61,729 bases of DNA. Origin: an uncultured beta proteobacterium. GTDB taxonomy: Bacteria > Pseudomonadota > Gammaproteobacteria > Burkholderiales > Burkholderiaceae. Below, piece after piece: positions 16,712-26,457 of this stretch. The stretch lies in the NCBI GenBank assembly GCA_903900805.1, contig CAIUOP010000083.1:1-61729 (forward strand). Reading direction: 5' to 3'. The first letter of the stretch is position 1. Every line of letters starts with the position of its first letter. Below the pieces are notes generated by a model. That model was not told where the DNA came from. It worked only from the letters and a program-made list of their open reading frames with translations, and did not search any database. Position numbers and translations under genes: made by a program.

Positions 16712-17593
16712 ATGACTAAAACAATCCTAACTTGCGCAGTGACAGGTAATCTCACCAAACCCGAGATGACCCCTTACCTGCCAATTACCCCTGCTCAAAT
16801 TGCAGAATCCTGCTTAGGTGCAGCTGAAGCGGGAGCCGCAGTGGTACATATTCATGTGCGCGATCCTGAAACAGGTAAGCCTTCAATGGACCTAAGCCAT
16901 TACGCCGAGGTGATGCGTTTAATTAAAGCCAAAAATAAAGAGCTCATTATTAATTTGACTACGGGCCCTGGTGGTAGGTATGTTCCAAGTGAAGATGATC
17001 CTAAAGTATTTGCACCAGGGACTACTTTATGCCATCCGCTGAAAAGGGTAGAACACGTTGCCCAATTAAAGCCGGATATTTGCTCCTTAGATTTAAATAC
17101 CATGAACTCAGGTGCTGATGTTGTGATGAATACACCATCTAACGTTCGTAAGATGGCGAAGGTGATTCGTGATTCAGGAGTTATGCCTGAATTAGAGATC
17201 TTCGATACTGGCGATCTGAATCTGGCTAAAGATCTATTGCAGGACGGCACGATTGACGGCCCAGGGCTTTTCACCTTTGTGATGGGCGTGAAGTATGGCT
17301 TAAATACCGATCCAGCTACTTTGTTATATATGCGCGATCAACTGCCTAAAGGCGCCAATTGGGCTGCTTTTGGTATTAGTCGCGCAGAGTATCCAATCGT
17401 TGCTCAAGCCTGGTTATATGGAGGTCATGTGCGCGTTGGGATGGAAGACAATATTTATCTCAGCAAAGGTGTGCTTTGTAAAACCAATGCTGAGTTAGTC
17501 TTCAAAGCAAAGACTTTAATTGAAAGTATGGGTGGCGAGTTAGCCTCTGCACGTGAAGCACGTGCGATTCTAGGCTTAAGATCTGCGCAGTAA
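16712..17593 (+). CDS. Beta-keto acid cleavage enzyme (BKACE, DUF849)
   Basis: A 293-residue TIM-barrel protein of the DUF849/BKACE family, founded by the lysine-fermentation enzyme that cleaves 3-keto-5-aminohexanoate with acetyl-CoA. It shows the N-terminal ILTCAVTGNLTKPEMTPYLPI, the zinc-binding HIHVRDPETGKPSMD (about residues 47-61) and the FGISRAEYP region. Family members act on many beta-keto acids, so the annotation should stop at the family. It is followed after 13 bases by the convergent end of a broken Bug gene. Confidence 0.85.
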   Translation: MTKTILTCAVTGNLTKPEMTPYLPITPAQIAESCLGAAEAGAAVVHIHVRDPETGKPSMDLSHYAEVMRLIKAKNKELIINLTTGPGGRYVPSEDDPKVFAPGTTLCHPLKRVEHVAQLKPDICSLDLNTMNSGADVVMNTPSNVRKMAKVIRDSGVMPELEIFDTGDLNLAKDLLQDGTIDGPGLFTFVMGVKYGLNTDPATLLYMRDQLPKGANWAAFGISRAEYPIVAQAWLYGGHVRVGMEDNIYLSKGVLCKTNAELVFKAKTLIESMGGELASAREARAILGLRSAQ

Positions 17594-17606
17594 ATGACTC
17601 TGTGAT

Positions 17607-18531
17607 TTATTCGCGTGGGATCTTTGCCTGAACGGCGACGTCTTCCCATTTTTTCTTTTCAGCCGCTACAAATAGATCGCTGTTAGCAGGGGTATCACCA
17701 ATTCCCCATCCACCTAAATCTTTCCACTTTGCTTTGGTTTCAGGTGAATTTAAAACCTTTTTCAGCGCAGCATAAATCTTGTCTACTACAGGCTGAGGCG
17801 TTTTAGCAGGCACAAATAGACCAAACCAAGCAATCACTTCAAAGTTTGGATAGCCTGCTTCTTGCATAGTAGGTACATCTGGTAGATCAGGGTTACGGGT
17901 TTTGCTGGTAACTGCCAGGGCGCGTAGTTTGCCACTGCGAATATGTTCTATAGAACTCGGTAAATTATCAACCATCATATTCACCTGGCCAGCCAATAAG
18001 TCGATTAGGGCGGGGCCAGCACCTTTGTAAGGTACGTGGACAATATCAATCCCAGACATGGTTTTAAATAATTCGCCTGACATGTGAATCGACTGCCCTC
18101 TACCAGAGGATGCAAATGAATACTTACCTGGATTTGCTTTAGCCAATGCTACGAACTCAGCTACGGTCTTGGCCGGGAAAGCGGAGTTCACCACCATGAC
18201 ATTGGGGGTAGCTAAAACGATGCTAATAGCCCTCATGTCTTCTGATTTGTAGGGCAGGCTTTTGAATAAAGCATAGTTAATAGCATTCGTACCAATATTA
18301 CCCATCGCCATGGTGTAGCCATCTGCTGGACTATTCATTAATGCTTGCAGGGCGATAATTCCGGATGCCCCAGCTTTATTTTCAACCAACACTGATTGCC
18401 CTAGCTCTCTTCCGAGCTGATCTGCAAGCGCTCTAGATGCAATATCAGTAGTTCCTCCAGGAGCAGCTGTAGCAATAATTTTGAGGGGCTTGGATGGAAA
18501 TGCGTCAGTTGCTTGGCAGAAGTTGATCGAT
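17607..18531 (-). pseudogene. Bug-family (TctC) binding protein lacking its signal peptide
   Basis: From about 18510 leftwards the sequence encodes a Bug/TctC periplasmic binding protein: FPSKPLKII, APGGTTDIASRAL, VVENKAGASG-like LVENKAGASG, then a normal C-terminus. Codons upstream of the mature start read only as far as FCQATDA and then hit a TAA at 18529-18531, with no ATG, GTG or TTG between. The next possible start (GTG 18392) is well inside the domain. The export signal is therefore missing, presumably by an upstream deletion or rearrangement, and the gene is likely dead. An unusual start codon cannot be excluded. Confidence 0.7.
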
Positions 18532-18737
18532 TAGTAAAAGCCCTAGGTTTTAAGCATAAATCGGCTGAAAAGAGCCCCATATAGCAAGGCATTATCAATA
18601 CTGGAAGTGCTTGCAAGATTGGCTCTATAAGCTTGTAGGATAAAGGCCCGCAATTGATTCAGTAAGTTATGATTTTTGAAGTCGCTCGGGTAAGATGTTT
18701 TTAAATCAGCTAAGCTTGATTTATATAGGGCAAAGAA

Positions 18738-19886
18738 ATGCAATTTGACTTTCACTCAACACACTCCATCATCGTAGAGCGGGGTGGGTCTGCTAATTTA
18801 GCTAAACGCATTGTTGAGCGTGGTGGTAAATCTGTACTTATTGTGACTGATCCCGGTGTTTTATCAGCTGGACTTTTAAATAAGGCACTTCCTCAGTTCA
18901 AGGAATTGGAACTTTCCCTACAGGTTTTTTCGGATGTACAGGCTGATCCACCAGTTTCTGTGATCGATAGCGCTGTAAAGCTTGCTCAGGAATGTAAAGT
19001 AGACTTCATTGTCGGATTTGGTGGCGGTAGCTCCATGGATGTTGCCAAGTTGGTGGCGCTCCTAGCGTCCGGAAAAGAAAAGTTGGGCGATGTCTATGGC
19101 ATCGGCATGGCTAAAGGACCACGACTGCCGCTCATCTTAGTTCCCACCACTGCGGGCACGGGCTCCGAGGTCACTACTATTTCTATTGTCACAGTCAGCG
19201 AGAGTGAGAAGAAAGGCGTCGTCTCTCCTAAGCTCTTACCTGATGTTGCATTGCTAGATGCTGAACTGACCTTAGGCTTGCCGTCACACGTGACAGCAGC
19301 AACTGGCATTGATGCAATGGTGCATGCGATTGAAGCATTTACAACTAAGCGCTTAAAAAATCCTATGTCTGATTGTTTGGCAAAAGAAGCGCTCAGATTA
19401 TTGTCTGGCAATCTTCATGCGGCAGTAAATGCCGGTAATGACATCGTGGTCCGCGAAAATATGCTCTTAGGCGCTTGCCTAGCCGGCATGGCATTTACGA
19501 ATGCGCCAGTAGCAGGAGTGCATGCATTGGCATATCCGATTGGAGCTAGATTTCATGTATCTCATGGACTATCCAATGCTTTAATGTTAGGTCCTGTAAT
19601 GCGCTTTAACATTGCACAAGCGCATGGCATGTACGCGCAGCTCGGGCAAATCATCAAGCCGGGCTTGCAAGGATCCACTACAGAGCAAGCAACTCAGTTA
19701 GCAGATTATTTAGGTGGGCTCGCTGGTGAATTGGGGCTTCCAAAGAGATTGGAAGAAGTTGGGATTGCATCAACTGATATCGACCAATTGGCAAGCGATG
19801 CTATGCTGCAAACCCGCTTACTGCAAAATAGTCCCCGTGAAATTACTTTAGCCGATGCTACTACTCTTTATAAAGAAGCCTTATGA
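18738..19886 (+). CDS. Iron-containing alcohol dehydrogenase
   Basis: A 382-residue group III alcohol dehydrogenase. It has the NAD-binding GFGGGSSMDVAKL (about residues 94-106), the PTTAGTGSEVT block and the iron-ligand region DAMVHAIEAF with HALAYPIGARFHVSHGLSNALM further on, giving the Asp and three His ligands. These enzymes interconvert alcohols and aldehydes or reduce maleylacetate-like substrates; the specific one is unknown. Its stop overlaps the next start by 4 bases (ATGA). The 206 bases before it, down to the broken Bug gene, hold no recognised gene. Confidence 0.9.
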   Translation: MQFDFHSTHSIIVERGGSANLAKRIVERGGKSVLIVTDPGVLSAGLLNKALPQFKELELSLQVFSDVQADPPVSVIDSAVKLAQECKVDFIVGFGGGSSMDVAKLVALLASGKEKLGDVYGIGMAKGPRLPLILVPTTAGTGSEVTTISIVTVSESEKKGVVSPKLLPDVALLDAELTLGLPSHVTAATGIDAMVHAIEAFTTKRLKNPMSDCLAKEALRLLSGNLHAAVNAGNDIVVRENMLLGACLAGMAFTNAPVAGVHALAYPIGARFHVSHGLSNALMLGPVMRFNIAQAHGMYAQLGQIIKPGLQGSTTEQATQLADYLGGLAGELGLPKRLEEVGIASTDIDQLASDAMLQTRLLQNSPREITLADATTLYKEAL

Positions 19887-20329
19887 GTAATCAGAAATCC
19901 TCTCCTCCTACTCGTGCAGATTTTGTTGCATTTGAAGAAGTTCATTCGAGATGGAATGATAACGATGTGTATGGGCACATTAACAATGCGGTGTACTACT
20001 CATTTTTTGATACAGCAGTCAATCGTTATTTAATTGAGCACAATGTATTGGATATCCATCAGGATCAAGAAATAGGTTTGGTGGTTGAAACCCAATGCCA
20101 GTACTTTGCACCAATTGTTTACCCTGATTTAATTCATGTGGGATTAAAAGTTGTCCATTTAGGGAAGAGCAGTATTCGATACGAGGTTGCGATCTTCAAA
20201 AATAATGAGGATGTTGCCTGCGCACTCGGGTACTTTGTGCATGTGTACGTCAATCGATTGAGTAATGCATCCACGCCGATTCCACAGAAGGTACGTGAAG
20301 TATTGCAGCGGCTTGTAAAAGATAGCTGA
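19883..20329 (+). CDS. Acyl-CoA thioesterase (4HBT hot-dog family)
   Basis: A 148-residue hot-dog thioesterase of the YbgC/4-hydroxybenzoyl-CoA type. The active-site region reads RWNDNDVYGHINNAVYYSFFDTA (about residues 25-47), including the catalytic Asp and the GHINN motif. It hydrolyses an acyl-CoA, substrate unknown. The 4-base overlap with the iron alcohol dehydrogenase shows a two-gene unit, suggesting one pathway that yields a free acid. A strong terminator follows. Confidence 0.88.
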   Translation: MSNQKSSPPTRADFVAFEEVHSRWNDNDVYGHINNAVYYSFFDTAVNRYLIEHNVLDIHQDQEIGLVVETQCQYFAPIVYPDLIHVGLKVVHLGKSSIRYEVAIFKNNEDVACALGYFVHVYVNRLSNASTPIPQKVREVLQRLVKDS

Positions 20330-20352
20330 GTTGCTCAGTTACTTCAATCAAT

Positions 20353-20380
20353 AAAAAAGACTGCCTAGGCAGTCTTTTTT
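20353..20380. terminator. Strong two-way terminator
   Basis: AAAAAAGACTGCC followed by its exact reverse complement GGCAGTCTTTTTT around a TA centre makes a nearly perfect palindrome with A and T runs on the two sides. It lies between the convergent thioesterase and rubrerythrin genes and can stop transcription from both. Confidence 0.9.
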
Positions 20381-20402
20381 ATTTGATACAACAAACTAAT
20401 AA

Positions 20403-20840
20403 TTAAACGTTTGCTAAGTGCGCTTCTAAAGTTTTGGTGAACTTATTAGCGTGGCTACGTTCAGCCTTTGCTAATGTCTCAAACCAATCAGCGATTTCGT
20501 CAAAGCCTTCATCGCGTGCTGTCTTAGCCATACCTGGGTACATATCAGTGTACTCATGTGTTTCCCCGGCAATTGCTGCTTGCAATGCTTCAGCAACTGT
20601 CTTTGCAGGCATACCAGTACCAGGTTCACCTGCACCGCCTTCGATCAAATATTCCATGTGACCATGGGCATGACCTGTTTCGCCTTCTGCTGTTGAGCGG
20701 AAGACTGCTGCTACATCGTTTGCACCAGCAATATCAGCTTGGTTCGCGAAATAGAGATAACGACGGTTTGCCTGTGATTCACCAGCAAATGCTTCTTTCA
20801 AAGACTGTTCTGTCTTTGAACCTTTTACGGTTTTAGCCAT
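20403..20840 (-). CDS. Rubrerythrin, short form without rubredoxin domain
   Basis: A 145-residue ferritin-like di-iron protein. The iron ligands appear as [35 protein letters not shown] and [11 protein letters not shown], the repeated ExxH/Ex6Y patterns of rubrerythrin. The C-terminal rubredoxin domain of classical rubrerythrins is absent, so it must take electrons from a separate donor. It likely reduces hydrogen peroxide in the cytoplasm. It is divergent from an Fe-S protein and DUF3501 gene pair, with OxyR just beyond. Confidence 0.92.
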   Translation of the reverse strand: MAKTVKGSKTEQSLKEAFAGESQANRRYLYFANQADIAGANDVAAVFRSTAEGETGHAHGHMEYLIEGGAGEPGTGMPAKTVAEALQAAIAGETHEYTDMYPGMAKTARDEGFDEIADWFETLAKAERSHANKFTKTLEAHLANV

Positions 20841-21217
20841 GTAGGACTCCTAAAAATGGGTTGTTTGAAATAGGGGTGAAAACATCACCACGGACTTATT
20901 ATGGACAAAATCATTGGTCTTAATAATCGTATTTTTGTATTGTCTTGATAGTTAAAAACAACTGATATGGATATTTCAATTAATAAAATAAAACACCTAA
21001 ACTGCATAAAAAGCGGTTTTTAGAGGGTGTAGCCTCAAATGAAGCGTCTATTTGATGATATTTGGTTTTTTGATGCTCATTTATCACTAGATTCCCATGT
21101 ATTTAGTTATTTCCTATTGAAATTGTTAATTAATACAATTTTACTATCGAATCTTTGGGTCATACACTAGCGCCATTGAGTTGCATGGCCCATGCAGAAA
21201 AATACCAGAGAACGAAT
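20841..21217. other. 377-base divergent control region, no gene
   Basis: AT-rich spacer between the divergent rubrerythrin and Fe-S protein genes. On the rubrerythrin side, GGTGA and TCACC (20875-20889) can form a small hairpin in its leader. On the other side lies the inverted repeat at 21121-21140. No open frame with coding character was seen. I looked for the four-part OxyR pattern (ATAG-N7-CTAT twice) and found no convincing match. Confidence 0.5.
21121..21140. promoter_or_regulatory. Inverted repeat AATTGT-N8-ACAATT
   Basis: AATTGT, eight AT-only bases, then ACAATT: perfect 6-base arms, 78 bases before the ATG of the Fe-S protein gene. The spacing suits a dimeric regulator such as an Rrf2, Crp/Fnr or MarR family protein. 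The arms do not match the Fnr or Crp consensus. In AT-rich sequence such repeats can arise by chance, so confidence is low. Confidence 0.3.
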
Positions 21218-22555
21218 ATGACAACACGTGAAGGCAGCTTAGAGGCTCCAACAAGACACCCCTTGGATTGGAAAAATCCTGAGTTTTATGACAAGGCTAA
21301 TTTAGAAGCTGAAATGGAGCGGGTGTTTGACCTATGCCATGGCTGTCGTCGTTGTGTGAGTCTTTGTGGCTCATTTCCTGCTCTTTTTGATTTGGTTGAT
21401 GCGACTGAAGATCTTGAGATGGAGCAGGTCGATAAAGCTGACTATCAAAAAGTAGTCGATCAGTGCTACTTATGTGACGTTTGCTACATGACGAAGTGCC
21501 CTTATGTGCCACCACATCCTTGGAATATTGATTTTCCACACCTGATGTTGCGTGCAAAGGCGGTGAATTTTAAGGATGACAAAGCAACATTCCGCGATAA
21601 GTTACTTTCATCTACAGACAAGCTTGGTCACTTCGCTGGAATTCCGATTGTTACCAAAGCAGTAAATGCAGTAAATAGCACTGGACTTGCGCGCTTGGTG
21701 ATGGAAGGCGCCTTAGGTGTTGATAAGAATGCTTGGATTCCAGAATATGCTCCCAAGACTTTCCCACAGTTGGCAAAGAAATCAGATGCATGGCCAGTAG
21801 TTGATGGTGCTAAGACACCAGGCAAGGTTGCTATCTATGCCACTTGTTATATTAACTACAACAAGCCAGGAATTGGTCAAGATCTCATTAAAGTTCTGAA
21901 GCACAATCAAATTCCATATGAGTTGGTAGATAAGGAGGCCTGCTGCGGTATGCCAAAACTAGAGCTCGGTGACTTGGAGTCGGTGGCTGAGAACAAAGAA
22001 AAGAATATTCCTAAATTGGCTAAATTGGCGCGTGAAGGATATGCGATTCTGACGCCAATTCCTTCCTGTACCTTGATGTTTAAGCAAGAGCTACCACTCA
22101 TGTTCCCTGAATGTGCTGATACACAATTGGTAAAAGATGCCATGTGGGATCCATTTGAGTACTTTATGGCACGCAATTCTGATGGGCTACTGAAAAAAGA
22201 TTTCACTAAAGAGCTAGGTCAAGTTAGCTATCACATGGCTTGTCACTCACGCGTGCAAAACGTGGGTCAAAAAACTGCTGAAACTCTCAAGCTCATTCCT
22301 GGTACAGAAGTCAATGTAGTCGAGCGCTGCTCTGGGCACTCTGGTACTTGGGGTGTAAAGAAAGAGTTTCATGAAATGGCTATGAAAATTGGCAAGCCTG
22401 TTTTCAACAGAATGGCCGAGGAAGAGCCCAATTACATCAGTTCGGACTGTCAGCTTGCCGGTCATCATATTGAGCAAGGCATGGAAGAGTTGGGCTTACC
22501 AAAATCAGAAATGGCACATCCACTCACTTTGCTTGCTAAAGCATACGGTCTATAA
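21218..22555 (+). CDS. Fe-S protein with CCG domains (GlpC/HdrD-like)
   Basis: A 445-residue protein with two 4Fe-4S motifs near the N-terminus: C40, C43, C46, C50 and C83, C86, C89, C94. Two CCG-type cysteine-rich domains follow, marked by EACCGMPKLELGD and, less canonically, ERCSGHSGTWG. This is the layout of GlpC and heterodisulfide reductase subunit D electron carriers. The frame opens at 21155, but the ATG at 21218 (MTTREGSLEAP) is preferred. It is followed after 35 bases by a DUF3501 gene and is divergent from rubrerythrin, so a role in feeding electrons to rubrerythrin is inferred. Confidence 0.85.
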   Translation: MTTREGSLEAPTRHPLDWKNPEFYDKANLEAEMERVFDLCHGCRRCVSLCGSFPALFDLVDATEDLEMEQVDKADYQKVVDQCYLCDVCYMTKCPYVPPHPWNIDFPHLMLRAKAVNFKDDKATFRDKLLSSTDKLGHFAGIPIVTKAVNAVNSTGLARLVMEGALGVDKNAWIPEYAPKTFPQLAKKSDAWPVVDGAKTPGKVAIYATCYINYNKPGIGQDLIKVLKHNQIPYELVDKEACCGMPKLELGDLESVAENKEKNIPKLAKLAREGYAILTPIPSCTLMFKQELPLMFPECADTQLVKDAMWDPFEYFMARNSDGLLKKDFTKELGQVSYHMACHSRVQNVGQKTAETLKLIPGTEVNVVERCSGHSGTWGVKKEFHEMAMKIGKPVFNRMAEEEPNYISSDCQLAGHHIEQGMEELGLPKSEMAHPLTLLAKAYGL

Positions 22556-22590
22556 GCAACACAATAAAAATACAAAGGAATTATTAAAGT

Positions 22591-23175
22591 ATGGCAACTA
22601 TTACACGCAATAGCCTTCTGAGTCTTGAGGCCTATCATAAAGAGCGTCCTGCTTTTCGCGAGAAGGCAATCCAAGAGCGTCGTTTACGCACTGTTCATCT
22701 TGGTGAGCATGTGACGATGATTTTTGAGAATGAGTTTTTAATGCGTTATCAGATACAAGAAATGTTGCGCGTTGAAAAGACGTTTGAGGAAGAGGGCATT
22801 GAGGATGAATTGAATGCTTATAACCCCTTAGTTCCAGGTGGCTCTGACTTCAAGGCAACGATGATGATTGAATATCCTAATGAAGCTGATCGTAAGGTCG
22901 CACTTGCTAAATTAGTAGGTATTGAGCATCAGATATTTATTGAGGTAGAGGGTCAGCCACGGGTCTATGCCATTGCTGATGAAGATTTAGAGCGCTCTAC
23001 TGCTGAGAAAACATCAGCAGTTCACTTTATGCGTTTTGATTTGAGCGACGATATGAAGAGAGCCCTGAAAGCCGGTGCTCAATTAATGGTAGGTTGCGAT
23101 CACAAGGGTTACCCAATGCATGTTCAAACCCTGCCACTAGAAACCTTGGCATCTTTAGTTTCTGACTTAAGCTAG
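22591..23175 (+). CDS. DUF3501 family protein
   Basis: A 194-residue protein matching DUF3501 in its YHKERPAFREKAIQERRLRTVHLGEHVTMIFEN core. It is soluble, without cysteine clusters. Family function is unknown, but in many proteobacteria it sits beside rubrerythrin and CCG-domain Fe-S genes, as here. Late sequence ALKAGAQLMVGCDHKGYP is well conserved. It is probably co-transcribed with the Fe-S gene and ends 10 bases from the convergent oxyR. Confidence 0.82.
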   Translation: MATITRNSLLSLEAYHKERPAFREKAIQERRLRTVHLGEHVTMIFENEFLMRYQIQEMLRVEKTFEEEGIEDELNAYNPLVPGGSDFKATMMIEYPNEADRKVALAKLVGIEHQIFIEVEGQPRVYAIADEDLERSTAEKTSAVHFMRFDLSDDMKRALKAGAQLMVGCDHKGYPMHVQTLPLETLASLVSDLS

Positions 23176-23185
23176 TAAATCCGCT

Positions 23186-24112
23186 CTAAAGGTAGGTAAC
23201 GCCTGGTAGAGCGGATTCGCGTATGACCTTAGCTAATTCCTCCATGGCAGCAGCACGGGGAAAATTTTTGCGCCATACAAGACAAACTCTTCTAGTCGGT
23301 ATAGGGTCCTCAAAAGGGATATAGCGAATGAGCTGATCTGTCGCTTCCGGGGCTGTAACAGAAGTGCGAGGCATAACAGAAATACCAATACCACTGGCTA
23401 CCATTTGCCGAATGGTTTCCAAGGAAGACCCCTCAAAGCTGCGTTGTTCACCAAGAGTAGCGCCTGAGCCAAAGCGGTTTAATTCTGGACAAACCCCCAG
23501 GACATGATCTCGAAAGCAATTACCGGTTCCCAGTAATAAAGTATTTTGCTCCTTGAGTTCACGGTGCGGTATTGAAGTACGGAATTCCCAAGGATGGCCT
23601 TTAGGGACGGCAACTAAAAATGGTTCATCGTATAAATCAATTTGGTTTAAGCCAGTGCTTGTAAAGGGCTCTGCCAAAACCAAGCAATCTAGAGCGCCTT
23701 GGCGCAGTATCTCAAGCAAGCGAACAGTAAAATTCTCCTCCAAAAATAAAGGAGCATTTGGTAACCGTTTTCTTGCAATCCTCACCAAGCTAGGCAGCAA
23801 GTAGGGTGCAATGGTATAAATCGCACCAAGTCGCAAAGGACCAGACAGGGGGTCTTGCCCATGCCTAGCAAGATGCTTTAAAGAATTCGCCTCTTCTAGC
23901 ACTCTTTGGGCTTGATCAACAATGAGCGCACCTAAGCTAGTCATCGAAACCTCAGTATTGGTCCTCTCAAAAATTTGAGTATTGAGTTCCTCCTCTAGCT
24001 TTCTAACAGCCACAGATAGGGTTGGCTGAGAAACAAAGCAAGCATCTGCCGCTCTGCCAAAGTGGCGTTCACGAGCAACTGCGACGATATAGCGTAACTC
24101 TGTAAGTGTCAT
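23186..24112 (-). CDS. oxyR: Hydrogen peroxide sensor OxyR (LysR family)
   Basis: A 308-residue LysR-type regulator. The N-terminal helix-turn-helix (ELRYIVAVARERHFGRAADACFVSQPTLS) is followed by an effector domain with Cys199 and Cys208 in GNCFRDHVLGVC. These have the same spacing and even the same numbering as the redox pair of E. coli OxyR, strongly supporting a peroxide-sensing role rather than a generic LysR. Its place next to the rubrerythrin block fits a peroxide-defence locus. Confidence 0.93.
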   Translation of the reverse strand: MTLTELRYIVAVARERHFGRAADACFVSQPTLSVAVRKLEEELNTQIFERTNTEVSMTSLGALIVDQAQRVLEEANSLKHLARHGQDPLSGPLRLGAIYTIAPYLLPSLVRIARKRLPNAPLFLEENFTVRLLEILRQGALDCLVLAEPFTSTGLNQIDLYDEPFLVAVPKGHPWEFRTSIPHRELKEQNTLLLGTGNCFRDHVLGVCPELNRFGSGATLGEQRSFEGSSLETIRQMVASGIGISVMPRTSVTAPEATDQLIRYIPFEDPIPTRRVCLVWRKNFPRAAAMEELAKVIRESALPGVTYL

Positions 24113-24276
24113 ATGAGGAATATTATGATGCTGTTGGGAATTCTGCGCAGAATTTACTTAGATTGAGTATTAGTGCACTATCAGTCTTTGTTAATACTCA
24201 AATCGACGAAAATTCCTTCTTAACTAGTCATTTTATTTGTCAGTATAGAGGAGGAGCGCTTTATTGAGTTCGCTCA

Positions 24277-24909
24277 ATGCTGCTATTTAGTAATCAAACC
24301 ATGATGCCAATTTTCTATTCCTACCGGAGATGTCCCTATGCTATGAGGGCTCGGATGGCATTGCAATATGCCGGCATTCAGCTTGAGCACAGAGAGATTG
24401 AATTGAGAAACAAGCCGCAATCTATGTTGCTGGTATCACCCAAAGCTACTGTTCCTGTTTTATGCATAGATGGACTTGTCCTAGATCAAAGCATAGATAT
24501 CATGCGTTGGGCATTAAAGGTATTTGATCCAGATGGTTGGGCGAGGCTTGATGAGGATATTGCGCGTACTTGGATTGAAAAAAATGATGAACTATTTAAG
24601 GGCTTACTAGATCAATACAAATATCCCAATCGATACCCTCATTTAAATCAAGTAGTAGTTTTGACTAATGCAATAGAGTTGATGCTAAAACCGATGGAAG
24701 CTGCGTTGGAATCAAGCCGCTATTTACTGGGTGACAAGATGACATTGGTGGATGTGGCCATTTTTCCATTTATTCGACAGTTCATGATGGTCGATCAGCA
24801 AAGGTTCGCAGAATTACCATTCCCTCATGCTCAAAGTTGGCTGCGCCAACATATGGAGTCTGAGCTATTTATTTCAGTGATGAATAAACATCCTATCTGG
24901 AGAGACTGA
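24277..24909 (+). CDS. Glutathione S-transferase-like protein
   Basis: A 210-residue protein with a thioredoxin-like N-terminal domain (FYSYRRCPYAMRARMAL, with a CPYA motif) and a helical C-terminal domain. The CPYA/MRARMAL form resembles GrxB-like or omega-class glutathione transferases, which act as thiol transferases. Three starts compete: ATG at 24277, 24301 and 24304; the AGGAGG at 24249-24256 is too far from all of them to decide. It is divergent from oxyR, 164 bases away, and may be under OxyR control. Confidence 0.8.
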   Translation: MLLFSNQTMMPIFYSYRRCPYAMRARMALQYAGIQLEHREIELRNKPQSMLLVSPKATVPVLCIDGLVLDQSIDIMRWALKVFDPDGWARLDEDIARTWIEKNDELFKGLLDQYKYPNRYPHLNQVVVLTNAIELMLKPMEAALESSRYLLGDKMTLVDVAIFPFIRQFMMVDQQRFAELPFPHAQSWLRQHMESELFISVMNKHPIWRD

Positions 24910-24998
24910 TTCAGAGCATAAGTTTTTACATCTATAGTCCACTAAGTGCTTAGAATATAGATAAGTTTTGAAAAGCGGGCATCTATACAATCAATTGA

Positions 24999-25778
<780 letters not shown>

Positions 25779-25797
25779 GCTTTCGGAAAATTTAGTC

Positions 25798-26457
25798 ATG
25801 AGTCTTCTAGATATTCTGTTACAGCTAGGAAAAGGTGTTGTCTATACCGTTGTAGTCACTCTGGTTTGCAGCATGACTGGCCTTGTGGTTGGCCTGCTGC
25901 TCTCTAGTTTGCATAGACTGTCCATTAGAAGTATTTCTTTTTCAATCGATATCTATACCTATATCTTTCGAGGCGTGCCAGTACTGGTTTTGTTGTTTAT
26001 GGTGTACTTTGGCTTACCTGGCATTGGTATTAAACCACCGCCATTATTGGCGATGGCGCTAAGTCTAGGTTTGGTTACTGGCGCCTATTTAACTGAAGTA
26101 TTTCGTGGCGCATTTAATTCAGTTGACTCTGCAGAAATTATTGCTGCACAGGCTATGGGCATGAGTCGCATCCAAGTACTCAGATATATTGAAATCCCTC
26201 AGATGCTCCGTTTTGCTGTCCCTGGCATGGTCAATGAATTTACTTCTGTTCTAAAGTATTCACCGTTTGCCTATACCGTTGGTATTCCAGAGATTACTAA
26301 GGAGGCCATGACTTTGACTGCTACTACCCTAAAGGGAGTTGAGATCTATCTTGCAGTTGGAGTTCTGTATTTTGCAATTTATCGAATTTTATTGATAGGC
26401 GTTCAACTCATTCAAAAGCATTATGAAATTCCGCATATGAAAGAGGTTGCGGCATGA
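25798..26457 (+). CDS. Amino acid ABC transporter permease 1
   Basis: A 219-residue HisM/HisQ-type inner-membrane permease with about five membrane segments. The coupling-loop EAA motif appears at EIIAAQAMGMSRIQVLRYIEIPQ (about residues 111-133), and FRGVPVLVLLFMVYFGLP is a typical segment. It follows the binding protein after 19 bases and overlaps the ATPase gene by 4 bases (ATGA). Confidence 0.92.
   Translation: MSLLDILLQLGKGVVYTVVVTLVCSMTGLVVGLLLSSLHRLSIRSISFSIDIYTYIFRGVPVLVLLFMVYFGLPGIGIKPPPLLAMALSLGLVTGAYLTEVFRGAFNSVDSAEIIAAQAMGMSRIQVLRYIEIPQMLRFAVPGMVNEFTSVLKYSPFAYTVGIPEITKEAMTLTATTLKGVEIYLAVGVLYFAIYRILLIGVQLIQKHYEIPHMKEVAA

Noticed and set aside
18543..18755. A 70-codon minus-strand frame upstream of the Bug gene
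   Set aside because: It is in a different frame from the Bug domain, lacks a signal peptide, overlaps the iron alcohol dehydrogenase start and matches nothing I recognise. It may be part of the deletion scar but cannot be supported as a gene.
20558..20836. A 92-codon His/Leu/Gln-rich frame opposite rubrerythrin
   Set aside because: The odd composition is that of a shadow frame of the rubrerythrin gene, which has clear iron-ligand motifs.
20841..21217. Possible OxyR binding site in the rubrerythrin control region
   Set aside because: An ATAG followed by spaced AT-rich quartets near 20950 matches the four-part consensus only in its first part.
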